Source of the DNA: Arthrobacter sp. B6
GTDB lineage: Bacteria; Actinomycetota; Actinomycetes; Actinomycetales; Micrococcaceae
Direction: 5' to 3'
Assembly: GCF_001663775.1 (NCBI RefSeq)
Contig: NZ_KV467169.1
Span: 475,013 to 539,012 of the forward strand
Length of the DNA: 64,000 bases
This document shows positions 1 through 8,420 of this stretch, in pieces. The notes beneath the pieces are model-generated. The model was not told the origin of the DNA. It saw nothing but the letters and a program-made list of their open reading frames with translations, and ran no database searches. Numbering within the stretch: the first letter of the stretch is position 1; the number at the start of each line of letters is the position of its first letter. The translations under genes and the position numbers were made by a program.

Positions 1-34
1 GCAGGCGCCGTGTCCTTGCGGCCACGGCGCCTGC
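1..34. terminator. strong hairpin downstream of the His/Cys-repeat gene
   Basis: The 12-base arm GCAGGCGCCGTG is followed after 10 bases by its exact complement CACGGCGCCTGC. It lies about 40 bases past the stop of the minus-strand gene ending at 76, where a terminator would be expected. The window edge hides any T-run on the minus strand, so the terminator role is inferred. Confidence 0.55.
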
Positions 35-75
35 CGGCGTTCACGCAACGCCCTTGCGGGCGCCAGTTCCCGTCA

Positions 76-930
76 TCAATCCTTCCGGCGCCGGGATACC
101 AGGCCGCTTGCCGGCAGCGTCTTGCGGGCGGCTACTCCCGCTGCTGCGAGCAGCATCATTGCCAGGCCTCCGGCCCAGGGGGCGAGTCCAATGTCAGACG
201 ATCCTGCTACTGCAGTCTGGACATTGAAGCCGGGGTTGGTGGCAACCACGGCACCCGCGCCCGCAGGCTTTCCGACAACCGCTCCGCCGGGATTGACAGC
301 ACCAGGCACTACTCCCGGCACTGCTCCCGGGACCACTGGCGGCACCACTGGTGGAACTACCGGCGGCACCACAGGTGGAACAACCGGCGCCTTCTTGGGC
401 ACACAGCCGTTGTTGAACGTCGCCTGCCCGTCAGCCGTCCAGTTCTGGCCGTTCGGCACGATGGTGCCACTGTTCGGCGGGATGATGTCCTCGCTGTGCT
501 GGTGGTTGGCACTGGCGTGTCCGTGGAGCCCGTTCAAGGCGATGGTGATTACCACAAACGGGTTAGTGGCTGAGCCGGTGGCATGGCAGATGGTGATTTT
601 GTGGTCACCGTGGCCGGTCGGTGGGGTGACCACTCCTCCCGGTTTCTGACATCCCGCGTTCCACCAGTCCACCTTGTCCAGGTTCCTGCCCTGCGGTATG
701 ACCTTCCCGTCGTTGGCCGGAATGATGTCTTCTTCGTGCTGATGGCCCATGTGGGCGCTGAGCGCATGAACGTCAACTGTCACCGCCACGTAGGGGTTGG
801 TTGCCGAGCCGGTGGCGTGGCAAATGGTGATCTTGTGGTCGGCTTTTGCGTTGTCATTTGCTGCAGCCGGAGCCGTGGCACCGAGTAATGCGAGTCCGGT
901 GATACCCAAGGCGGCAAGGATCCGTTTCAT
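76..930 (-). CDS. secreted protein with two His/Cys repeats, Pro-Val linker and C-terminal membrane anchor
   Basis: Predicted exported protein of 284 residues. I start it at the ATG at 930 (MKRILAALG...), which has GGAG six bases upstream, not at the in-frame ATG at 942. Residues 1-24 form a signal peptide (cleavage near APAAA). Two repeats follow, about 32-94 and 110-176, each beginning HKITICHATGSATNP, rich in His, with EDIIP and a closing Cys, so each repeat could hold one disulfide or a metal. Residues 182-201 are PVVP repeats, and 250-268 are hydrophobic, followed by a basic tail (SRRRKD). LPASG occurs after, not before, the hydrophobic stretch, so it is not a normal sortase signal. No enzyme motif is seen. 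I recognise the repeat as common in actinobacterial secreted proteins but cannot assign a function. Confidence 0.8.
   Translation of the reverse strand: MKRILAALGITGLALLGATAPAAANDNAKADHKITICHATGSATNPYVAVTVDVHALSAHMGHQHEEDIIPANDGKVIPQGRNLDKVDWWNAGCQKPGGVVTPPTGHGDHKITICHATGSATNPFVVITIALNGLHGHASANHQHSEDIIPPNSGTIVPNGQNWTADGQATFNNGCVPKKAPVVPPVVPPVVPPVVPPVVPGAVPGVVPGAVNPGGAVVGKPAGAGAVVATNPGFNVQTAVAGSSDIGLAPWAGGLAMMLLAAAGVAARKTLPASGLVSRRRKD
329..388. repeat. five tandem 12-bp units encoding the Pro-Val linker
   Basis: Five consecutive 12-base units (for example GGCACCACTGGT) encode PVVP on the minus strand. Units differ mostly at third codon positions, so selection is acting on the peptide. Such arrays can change length by slippage, and linker length may vary between strains. 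Confidence 0.75.
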
Positions 931-942
931 TTCCGTCTCCAT

Positions 943-1156
943 CCATTGTCTGGTCCAAACTGATCAGACGTGTGGAAAAACGGCGCCCCGACGCAAGGGC
1001 GAAATGGGCAAACAGACAGCATCGGAGCGACGGTTCTCCCAGATGCGAATCATCAGTTTGCTAACCCGATAAGGCTATGCAGCGGCTACGGGCGTGTCTC
1101 CAGTACTCAATACCCATATTCCGGGGCGGTCGGTACTGGCCTCAGCTGAACCGTAC
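943..1156. other. intergenic region, nothing convincing
   Basis: This is the upstream side of the minus-strand secreted protein gene and should contain its promoter. The GC content is visibly lower than in neighbouring genes. Short open frames here have no recognisable protein and no good ribosome-binding site. Confidence 0.4.
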
Positions 1157-1444
1157 TCAGTCCGGGTACAAACAAGTAGTGCACCCGGAAATACCCAGTA
1201 CTGCAGTCGCGTATATGGGGTGTCCGCGGGTTTTGTCATGCCAAAGCCGGGCGAGAGGGATCACGGCAGCCAGGGCGCGGTCGAGCAGCCCGCGCCGCAC
1301 AGCATTCCTCCGTGGTTCGGACCGGACAAGCCGCGGCCCAAGGAGATCGCCGATTTCCTCCAGACCTTCGGCCCGCTCCTTTACCATAAACGCGACCGTA
1401 GTACTAGCCGCGAAGGTGGCCGAGTGGGACAATTTGGTCATCCT
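1157..1444 (-). pseudogene. probable N-terminal remnant of an IS701-like transposase
   Basis: A minus-strand reading frame (ATG at 1444) contains KERAEGLEEIGDLLG followed by RLVRSEPRRNAVRRGLL. This resembles the N-terminus of IS701-type transposases (roughly 'GLEEL..R...R.EPR..A..YLRGLL'). After about 60 residues the similarity stops and the frame runs into unrelated sequence, with no DDE domain and no inverted repeats that I can see. I read it as a decayed fragment. It could instead be a chance similarity or a small unrelated gene. Family assignment is from memory of the motif, not from a search. Confidence 0.4.
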
Positions 1445-1463
1445 TTCGAATAGGGGGGCCATC

Positions 1464-3077
1464 ATGGCCGGCCTTGGTGCTCTTCGACCTGGCCGCCGCT
1501 CCCGGGCATCCATCCCCCGGCTCCTGGCGGTTTTACTTGTGCTCGCACTCGGCGTGCTGTTCGCTGCACCCGCCCGAGCAGTCGACTACGGACATGACGT
1601 TTCGTGGCCACAGTGTCCGGGCGGTCTTCCGATGCCACCGGAAAACACGGAGTTCGTGGTCGTAGGGCTGACGAATGGACTCGCGTTCACCGAGAACCCC
1701 TGCCTGGCCTGGCAGTTCCAGTGGGTGCTCGACCGAGGCGTCCGGGCCCAGGCCTACGCCATGGCTACGTTCCCCTCCGCTGCGCAATACGACACCTACG
1801 GCGACGACGGCCCCTGGCCCGCAAGCACCAGGCCGGACCGGCTGCGCAACGTCGGGTACGCCGAGGGTCGCGCGGCTCTCGCGTCTCTCGATGAGGTGGG
1901 ATGGCGACCGGAGAGAATCTGGGTCGACGTCGAGCCCCGCCCGCAACAGCCCTGGCCCAGCTCGACAGCAGACCAGCGGCAGGAGAACCGGTACGTCATC
2001 TCCGGGCTACTTGCAGCACTGGCGGACGCCGGGTACCCGCACGGGATCTACTCCTATTTGAGCGGCTGGGAGGCCATCACCGGATCGTGGCAGCTTCCCG
2101 ACGTGCCCGTCTGGTCACCGGCAGGGCGTCTCGACTTCGCCAGTGAAGCATCCGACCTCTGTGTGAATCGCAGCTTCTCAGGTGGCACCGTCCACATCTC
2201 GCAATGGACCGACGGCACCTACGACTACGACATGACGTGCATCGGGGTCTACCAGGCCCACGTCGCGACGATCGGCTGGCAGCCGAGTGTCTCGGACGGC
2301 GCCACCGCAGGAACGACCGGCCGGTCACTGCCGATGGAGGCGTTGCGCCTGTCGGTGGCAGGAGACCGCCTGTCGGGCGACATTCTGTGGAGGGGGCACG
2401 TGCAGAACATCGGGTGGCAGCCATGGACGACGTCCGCGTCCCCGATCGGAACGACCGGGCGCAGTCTGCGCCTGGAGGCCTTAGAGCTGCGGTTGACGGG
2501 GAATCTGGCCTCGCAGTACAGCATCAGGTACCGCGCCCACGTGCAGAACGTCGGCTGGCAGCCGTACAGGATCGACGGAGCCACGGCCGGCACCGTCGGG
2601 CAAGGTCTCCGGATGGAGGCCGTTACGATCGAGTTGGTTCCGAAGGTCGCACCAGCATTCACTGCCGTGTACGGCGCCCACGTTCAGAACCTCGGCTGGA
2701 TGGCGAACGTCTCGGATGGGACCGTCGCCGGGACCACGGGCCTGGCCCTTCGGCTCGAGGCCTTGCGCCTCAACGTATCAAGCATGGCTTATACCGGGGA
2801 CATCGAGTGGCGGGGGCATGTGCAGGCGATCGGCTGGCAGCCGTGGACATCCTCGGCCAATCCCATCGGCTCGACCGGGCAATGGCTACGTTTGGAAGCG
2901 TTTGAAGTCAGGCTGACCGGTGAGATGGCGAACCATTACAGCATCCACTACCGCGCCCACGTACAAGATGTGGGCTGGCAGTCATGGGTCGCCAACGGCG
3001 GAACCGCGGGAACGTCGGGTATGGGCAAACGGATGGAGGCCGTGCAGATCCTTCTCGCACCCGGAACCGGCGGCTAG
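1464..3077 (+). CDS. secreted GH25/DUF1906-like protein with six ChW repeats
   Basis: Predicted exported protein of 537 residues. The ATG at 1464 is chosen because it is preceded by AGGGGGG at five bases and begins a signal peptide (hydrophobic 20-36, cleavage near ARA-V40); the open frame extends further upstream without support. Residues 40-260 look like a lysozyme-type TIM barrel: it opens with GHDVSWPQCP and carries WVDVEPRP, resembling the acidic D-x-E strand of GH25/DUF1906 proteins. Residues about 262-537 are six ChW (hydrophobic-Trp) repeats of about 45 residues, each with GW, an AGTTG-like turn and R-x-EA. Repeats 1-3 resemble repeats 4-6 in order, so a three-repeat block was duplicated. 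A role in cell-wall binding or hydrolysis is inferred; catalytic activity is not proven. Its stop shares CTAG with the convergent metG stop. Confidence 0.85.
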   Translation: MAGLGALRPGRRSRASIPRLLAVLLVLALGVLFAAPARAVDYGHDVSWPQCPGGLPMPPENTEFVVVGLTNGLAFTENPCLAWQFQWVLDRGVRAQAYAMATFPSAAQYDTYGDDGPWPASTRPDRLRNVGYAEGRAALASLDEVGWRPERIWVDVEPRPQQPWPSSTADQRQENRYVISGLLAALADAGYPHGIYSYLSGWEAITGSWQLPDVPVWSPAGRLDFASEASDLCVNRSFSGGTVHISQWTDGTYDYDMTCIGVYQAHVATIGWQPSVSDGATAGTTGRSLPMEALRLSVAGDRLSGDILWRGHVQNIGWQPWTTSASPIGTTGRSLRLEALELRLTGNLASQYSIRYRAHVQNVGWQPYRIDGATAGTVGQGLRMEAVTIELVPKVAPAFTAVYGAHVQNLGWMANVSDGTVAGTTGLALRLEALRLNVSSMAYTGDIEWRGHVQAIGWQPWTSSANPIGSTGQWLRLEAFEVRLTGEMANHYSIHYRAHVQDVGWQSWVANGGTAGTSGMGKRMEAVQILLAPGTGG

Positions 3078-4633
3078 CCTTCGGCCGGTTCCTCATACTT
3101 GGGGAAGACGGGGGCCGGAGCCGGCAGCGACGTACCTGCGACGATCGGCGTGGTGAGTGCGGCGAACTGCCGGGACGCGCCGTCGGGCTGGCCCAGAGTC
3201 TCCAGAAGGGCCGCCGTGGCGGTGGGCATCACCGGCTGAGCGAGGATGGCCACAATCCGCAGCACTTCCAGGGTCACGTACAGCACCGTGTTCATGCGTT
3301 CGACGTCGGTCTTCCGCAGGACCCAGGGCGCCTGGTCCGCGAAGTAGGCGTTGGTGTCGCCCAGCACGCCCCAGATGGCCTCGAGGGCGCGGCTGAACTC
3401 CTGTTTTTCGAAGGCAGCCCTGGCCGTCTCAAGCAGCCCGTTGGCCTGTACCAGGATCGCGGTGTCCGCGGCGGTGAAGGCGCCGGGCACCGGCACGCGG
3501 CCCTCGCAGTTCTTGGCAACCATGGACAGTGACCGCTGCGCCAGGTTTCCGAAGTTGTTGGCCAGGTCCGAGTTCATGCGGCCCACGATGGCCTCGTGGT
3601 TGTAACTGCCGTCCGCGCCGAACGGGACCTCCCGGAGGAAGAAGAACCGTACCTGGTCCAGACCGTACTGCGCCACGAAGTCCGCCGGCGCCACTACGTT
3701 GCCGAGGGACTTGGACATCTTCACGCCGTTGTTGTGCAGGAAGCCGTGGATCATGACACGCTTGGGCAGCTCGAGCCCGGCGCTCATCAGGAAGGCCGGC
3801 CAGTAGATGGCGTGGAAGCGCGAGATGTCCTTGCCGATGATGTGGACGTCGGCCGGCCAGAACTTCCTGAACGATTCCGAGTCGACGTCCGGGTAGCCCA
3901 CGCCGGTGAGGTAGTTCGTGAGCGCGTCCACCCAGACGTACATCACGTGCTTGTCGTTACCGGGGACGGGGACGCCCCAGTCAAAGGTGGTGCGGCTGAT
4001 GGACAGGTCTTCAAGGCCGCGCCTGACGAAGCTGATGACTTCGTTGAACCGGGACTGCGGCGCGCCGAATTCGGGCTGCGCCTCGTACAGCGCCAGGAGC
4101 CGGTCCCGGTAGGCCGACAGCCGGAAGAAGTAGCTCTCCTCCGCAGTCCAGGTCACCTCGGTGTCCGTCTCTTTCGAGTAGCGCACGCCGTCGTCCTTGA
4201 CCACGGTGTCGTCCTCGACGTAGAAAGCCTCGTCGCGGACCGAGTACCAGCCCTCATATTTGGACAGGTAGATGTCGCCGTTGGCTTCCATCTTCTTCCA
4301 GATCGCCTGTGAAGCGGCGTAGTGGTCCTCATCCGTGGTGCGGATGAACCGGTCGTACGTGATGCCCAGGGCCGAGTGCGCGGCCTTGTAGACCTCGGCG
4401 TTGCGGTCCACCAGCTCCTTGGGCGTGATGCCTTCCTTTTCGGCCGTCTGGGCAATCTTCATGCCGTGCTCGTCCGTGCCGGTCAGGAACATCACGTCAT
4501 AGCCGTCCAGCCGCTTAAAGCGCGCCATTGCATCGGTTGCGATGTACTCGTAGGCGTGACCGATGTGCGGCACCCCGTTGGGGTAGGTGATGGCCGTGGT
4601 GATGTAGAACGGGGATTTCTCTGGAGCAGTCAC
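3074..4633 (-). CDS. metG: methionyl-tRNA synthetase
   Basis: Charges tRNA-Met with methionine in the cytoplasm. The 519-residue protein has the class I signatures HIGH at residues 23-26 and KMSKS at 305-309 (KMSKSLGN). The connective region (YEGWYSVRDEAFYV) lacks the CxxC zinc-knuckle cysteines, and the protein ends after the anticodon-binding helical domain without the C-terminal tRNA-binding extension seen in 650-residue forms. This fits the short actinobacterial type. The start is GTG at 4633. There is no Shine-Dalgarno, but TACCGT lies exactly six bases upstream, suggesting leaderless translation. It converges on the upstream GH25-like gene with a 4-bp overlap. Confidence 0.96.
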   Translation of the reverse strand: MTAPEKSPFYITTAITYPNGVPHIGHAYEYIATDAMARFKRLDGYDVMFLTGTDEHGMKIAQTAEKEGITPKELVDRNAEVYKAAHSALGITYDRFIRTTDEDHYAASQAIWKKMEANGDIYLSKYEGWYSVRDEAFYVEDDTVVKDDGVRYSKETDTEVTWTAEESYFFRLSAYRDRLLALYEAQPEFGAPQSRFNEVISFVRRGLEDLSISRTTFDWGVPVPGNDKHVMYVWVDALTNYLTGVGYPDVDSESFRKFWPADVHIIGKDISRFHAIYWPAFLMSAGLELPKRVMIHGFLHNNGVKMSKSLGNVVAPADFVAQYGLDQVRFFFLREVPFGADGSYNHEAIVGRMNSDLANNFGNLAQRSLSMVAKNCEGRVPVPGAFTAADTAILVQANGLLETARAAFEKQEFSRALEAIWGVLGDTNAYFADQAPWVLRKTDVERMNTVLYVTLEVLRIVAILAQPVMPTATAALLETLGQPDGASRQFAALTTPIVAGTSLPAPAPVFPKYEEPAEG

Positions 4634-4666
4634 GTTCGGACGGTACCTTTGGTGCGGAGGGACGGG

Positions 4667-5422
4667 CTAGATGAGTTCAGTCAGCGTATCGCTCAGGCGG
4701 ACCAGCTCGTGGTCGTGTGAAGCGACCAGCACTGCGATTCCGTCATTCGTGGTGTCTTTGAGGATGCTGATGATGCGGTTGGCGGACGCCCTGTCGAGGC
4801 TGGCGGTCGGTTCGTCCACCACCAGGACACGGGTACCCAGGATCAGCGCACGGGCAATGGCCACCCGCTGGCGCTCACCGCCGGAGAGCTGCGCGGGGCG
4901 GTGACGCATCCGGCGGCCCAGCCCGACGAGGTCCAACAGGTCCTTGGCCATGTCGCGGCGCTGCTCCACCTCGCCGTCGGGCACGGCGGGAAGCAATACG
5001 TTTTCCAGCGCGCTCATGCCGTCGATCAGCGCGCCGCCCTGGTCCACGTAGCCAATGAGGGCTCGACGGCGGTCGGCGATTTCGTCGTCGCCCATGCTTT
5101 CAAGGGAATCGCCTTCCCAGAAGACACGGCCCGACGTCGGCAGTGTCAGGCCTGCGCCCACCGTCAGGATGCTTGTTTTACCGGAGCCGCTTCGGCCGGC
5201 CACGCAATGCATCTCCCCGGCGTGCAGCGTCAGGTCAAAGCCCTCGACGACGCTGACGGCCTCGGCCCCGCTCTTGCCCCCGCCGTAGCGGATGGTGATG
5301 TCGCTCAGTTCCAGCGGGGTCCCGTGGTCCTCGGCCTTGACGATGGTGTTGGCGCGGGTCTGCAGGGGCGCCTCAACCGAGCCGGACCTCCGGCTCCGGT
5401 GAACATTCGTCTCGTTTGTCAT
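4667..5422 (-). CDS. ABC transporter ATP-binding protein (LolD/MacB type)
   Basis: ATPase subunit (251 residues) paired with the large permease just upstream. Walker A GRSGSGKTS is at residues 76-84, the Q-loop at Gln128, the signature LSGGE at 179-183, Walker B VLVVDEP at 199-205 and the H-loop SHDHE near 235. These are typical of MacB/LolD exporters. The ATG at 5422 overlaps the permease stop as ATGA, so the two are translationally coupled; the frame is open 66 bases further upstream but that would lie inside the permease. Substrate is unknown. Antimicrobial peptide, lipoprotein or cell-envelope cargo are all possible for this family. Confidence 0.92.
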   Translation of the reverse strand: MTNETNVHRSRRSGSVEAPLQTRANTIVKAEDHGTPLELSDITIRYGGGKSGAEAVSVVEGFDLTLHAGEMHCVAGRSGSGKTSILTVGAGLTLPTSGRVFWEGDSLESMGDDEIADRRRALIGYVDQGGALIDGMSALENVLLPAVPDGEVEQRRDMAKDLLDLVGLGRRMRHRPAQLSGGERQRVAIARALILGTRVLVVDEPTASLDRASANRIISILKDTTNDGIAVLVASHDHELVRLSDTLTELI

Positions 5423-8214
5423 TGGACCACTTTCGTTGCAATCGGTATCCAGCAAAGTACAGCCACGAGGCCGGCGACTCCGGCCCACAGGGCGGCATAC
5501 GGGGCAAGGAGGAGCCCGATGCCCAGCGCGCCCAGGACGCCAAGCGGCAGGGCCACCGTCCCCACCAGCGCGTTTTCGAACAGCCGAACCTGGCGGAGCA
5601 TGTCCGGGTTCCAGCCCATGGCCTCAAGGATGCCAAGGTACTGGCGTTTCGCATTCAGCTCAAACCGTCCGGTCACCAGGGTGAGCACGAGTCCCACGAT
5701 CACGCCCGAGAGCGCCAGAAGGATGCTGGGTAGAGCGACGCTTGCAGCAGCGAGCCCGCTGAGTGCGCTGGCTCCGGCGGCCCGCGGGATGTCGATGAGC
5801 AGTGCGATCAGCCCGCCAACTGCCGCCCCGAAGACACCCACGGCCACGGCCAGCGACAACGTGTTGAACTTGTTTGTGCTGAGCTGGCGGTTGGCGAACG
5901 TCAGCGGGGAATCCACCGGAATCAGGCGCTCGTCATGCTGCGGTTCCTGGTCCACCTCGTCGCGGTGGCGCAGCTGCTGCGCCGCGAAGAAGGCCGCCGC
6001 CGCGTACAGGGCCAGGACTGATGCTGACACGATGACGGTGGTCAGGCTCCAGCTCGCAACGCTCAGGACGATTCCCGCCACGGCGAGCAGCGCAGCGCCT
6101 ACCCCGAATTCCTCCAGCACCCAGCTGCGGATCCGCCGCTGGGTCCAGCCCATGGCGCGCAGCGTCCCGGCTTCGGTCCTGCGCTTGCGGATGTAGCTGA
6201 CGGTCGAGGCACCGGTCAGCAGCGCTGCTCCGCAGAGGGTGAGGAACAGGAGTGTGACGTTGGTTCCGGTGAGGGAGCCGGTCACGGCGTCTGCGGCGTT
6301 CTGCCGGACCCAGGACTGCTGGACGGTTCCCAGCGCTGATTCCTTCCCGGCGCCGTCCTTGGAGTATCCGGGAACAAAGATGCTGGCGTCCTCGCGGGCT
6401 GAACCCGCCACGACCGTGGCCTCCAGGCCCATCTCACGGATTTCGCTGGCCAACTGTTCGACGTCGGGCTGTGCCTGCTTCCAGCTGCCGGGCGCCTTGG
6501 CCCGGACCCGGACGGCGTCGATGACAGGGGCGTTGTCCTTATAGCCGCGGGCGGCAGCCAGGCCGTAGTAGTCAGTGATGGCACCGGCCGACTGGCTGGC
6601 CAGTCCGGTGGCACTCAAGGACGGCTTCAGCTCGGTGGCGGTGACATCCTTGCCTTCGGCGTCCTTGCTCAGCGTGAACGGCGTGGGATCGTAACCTCCC
6701 AGCGGGAGGCGGTTGACGTCACCGGCGGCCTCTGCCACGGCGGACGGGTCAAAGGTCCCGTAGACCATGGCGAGTGGAGCGGCCAGCTTCTCCCCCGTGT
6801 CCAGGTTTTCGCGGTACGAGCGCTCATCCACGGGTTCGCGCTGGGTCTGGTCCACCGGACCACCGGAAGGTGTCTTCTCGGGCAGCCGGTTGACGGTCAC
6901 CCATTCCCCGGGAACGGCCGTCTTTTCGACGGCACCGTTGGCGGCGGTTCCGCCGTCGGTGTATTTCGGCGCGGCGGCAAAGTCCGTGCTCCATGTGGCC
7001 GGCGTGTAGAGGCCCTGGTTGAAGTTGCCCTGGCTGCCAAGAAGCGACGAGTGGTCCGTAGACCCAGGCCAGGAAAGTGCGAACGGATCCTTGGAAACGA
7101 AGGGCAGGTAGTCCTTGTCCAGGGAACGGGACGCCGTGCCAACCTCGTTGACTACTTTGCCCGAGCCGTCGATCTCTTCGATTTTGACGTTGTACTTCAG
7201 GTCAAGGGACGTGCCCGAACGCACGATCAGCGGGATGGCCTGCGAGTCCGCGGTGAGCTGGCCGTTGCGCTTTGCCTGCTGGTACTGGGTCATCAGCGGT
7301 GCCCAGTACTTGAGCTTGACCCCCAGGAAGTCGGGGCCTTCCGCCAGCTCGTCCATGCTGATGCCGTTGGTGAAGAGGCTCTCAAAGTGACGGCCGATGG
7401 CGCCGGCGTTCCGGGCATCGGCGGGCGGCGCCTTTTCCAGCGGGGCCAGGAAGTCGCCGGCCGAACCCAGCAGCGCGCGTTCCGCCACAGGGTCGACGGC
7501 GACGACGGATTCCGTTACCTCGGGCGACAGGGGCAGCGATACGGAAAGGTTAAAGAGGTTGTGTTCGGAGCCGCCGGCAGGGTCCGGGAACTTGATCCCG
7601 GTTTCGCCCTCGGGAGCGGCGATGCGGATGCTGCTTCCACCGGCTGCCCGTTCCTCCACAAGCTTGGCCTTGCCCAGGGTGCCTTCTGCTGTGGATTTGA
7701 AGAGGGTCCGCTCGGAGACGCCGTCGGAGCTTACTGCACTGGCCGTGAGGCGGTACTTCTTGGCCGTGTCGCTCAGGACCGATTCGGCCGCCGGCCATTG
7801 GTTCGGGGCGGTTGCCCCGGCTGCCTGGTCGGCCGTGGCGGTGCCAGCCAGGCCGGCGTTGTAGCCCAGGTAGTCCATGGCGTCCAGGCGCGGCGCTTCC
7901 AGGTTCTGCGTGACGCGCGAGACCAAGCTGATGGGCGCCGCAACCGAGGTACCGGAAAGGTCCCGGATGGACTCCAGCTGCTCGAAACTTATGCCGCCGC
8001 CGCCGTTGGCTATTTCCGGCTGCATCAGCGCGCCGGACCCTGCCTTGGACTGGACCAGGACATCGTAGAGTCCGCGTGAATTTTCATCCACCGTCCGGTT
8101 GAGTGCTGCCTGCGACTGGCCTTGGACGAGGACCGACAAGCACATGGCTGCGATCAAGATGGCCGCGGTCAGCAGCAGCACTTTGCTTCTGATGAACCTC
8201 TGGACGGCGTTCAT
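5419..8214 (-). CDS. ABC transporter permease, FtsX/MacB type with large extracytoplasmic domain
   Basis: Membrane subunit of 931 residues. One N-terminal membrane helix (about 12-31) is followed by some 600 extracytoplasmic residues without clear motifs. A helix near 655-675 begins an FtsX-like block, and several more helices extend to the C-terminus, which is consistent with two FtsX domains. The start at 8214 has GGGAG just upstream. It is first in a two-gene operon with the ATPase. The external domain suggests a mechanotransmission-type transporter acting on envelope substrates, but the cargo cannot be inferred here. Confidence 0.88.
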   Translation of the reverse strand: MNAVQRFIRSKVLLLTAAILIAAMCLSVLVQGQSQAALNRTVDENSRGLYDVLVQSKAGSGALMQPEIANGGGGISFEQLESIRDLSGTSVAAPISLVSRVTQNLEAPRLDAMDYLGYNAGLAGTATADQAAGATAPNQWPAAESVLSDTAKKYRLTASAVSSDGVSERTLFKSTAEGTLGKAKLVEERAAGGSSIRIAAPEGETGIKFPDPAGGSEHNLFNLSVSLPLSPEVTESVVAVDPVAERALLGSAGDFLAPLEKAPPADARNAGAIGRHFESLFTNGISMDELAEGPDFLGVKLKYWAPLMTQYQQAKRNGQLTADSQAIPLIVRSGTSLDLKYNVKIEEIDGSGKVVNEVGTASRSLDKDYLPFVSKDPFALSWPGSTDHSSLLGSQGNFNQGLYTPATWSTDFAAAPKYTDGGTAANGAVEKTAVPGEWVTVNRLPEKTPSGGPVDQTQREPVDERSYRENLDTGEKLAAPLAMVYGTFDPSAVAEAAGDVNRLPLGGYDPTPFTLSKDAEGKDVTATELKPSLSATGLASQSAGAITDYYGLAAARGYKDNAPVIDAVRVRAKAPGSWKQAQPDVEQLASEIREMGLEATVVAGSAREDASIFVPGYSKDGAGKESALGTVQQSWVRQNAADAVTGSLTGTNVTLLFLTLCGAALLTGASTVSYIRKRRTEAGTLRAMGWTQRRIRSWVLEEFGVGAALLAVAGIVLSVASWSLTTVIVSASVLALYAAAAFFAAQQLRHRDEVDQEPQHDERLIPVDSPLTFANRQLSTNKFNTLSLAVAVGVFGAAVGGLIALLIDIPRAAGASALSGLAAASVALPSILLALSGVIVGLVLTLVTGRFELNAKRQYLGILEAMGWNPDMLRQVRLFENALVGTVALPLGVLGALGIGLLLAPYAALWAGVAGLVAVLCWIPIATKVVQ

Positions 8215-8296
8215 TGGGCTCCCTGAAACCTGGATTGCGTGCGCACACCATCATCCGCGGTTGGCGGATGTGAGGTTGGTTTCCTGCCTGGTGTGC

Positions 8297-8340
8297 AAAA
8301 AGTACTGGCCGGCCTGCCGGCCCGGTCCTGAAACAGGACC
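8297..8340 (-). terminator. tandem hairpins after serA
   Basis: On the minus strand, GGTCCTG-TTT-CAGGACC is followed by GGCCGGC-AG-GCCGGCC and then AGTAC plus five Ts. The second hairpin with its T-run is a normal intrinsic terminator, sited 80 bases beyond the serA stop. Confidence 0.7.
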
Positions 8341-8420
8341 TAGCCATTGTAAGCAGACCGGCCAATCATACGTGGCCGGCGCTCGGGCGCGGTCACGCGT
8401 AGTTCACGACGCTGGGGATG

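Noticed and set aside
95..120. LPXTG-type sortase signal in the first gene
   Set aside because: LPASG occurs after the hydrophobic segment and near the C-terminus, the reverse of a sorting signal.
329..388. 12-bp repeats as a CRISPR-like array
   Set aside because: Contiguous in-frame coding repeats without spacers; they encode PVVP.
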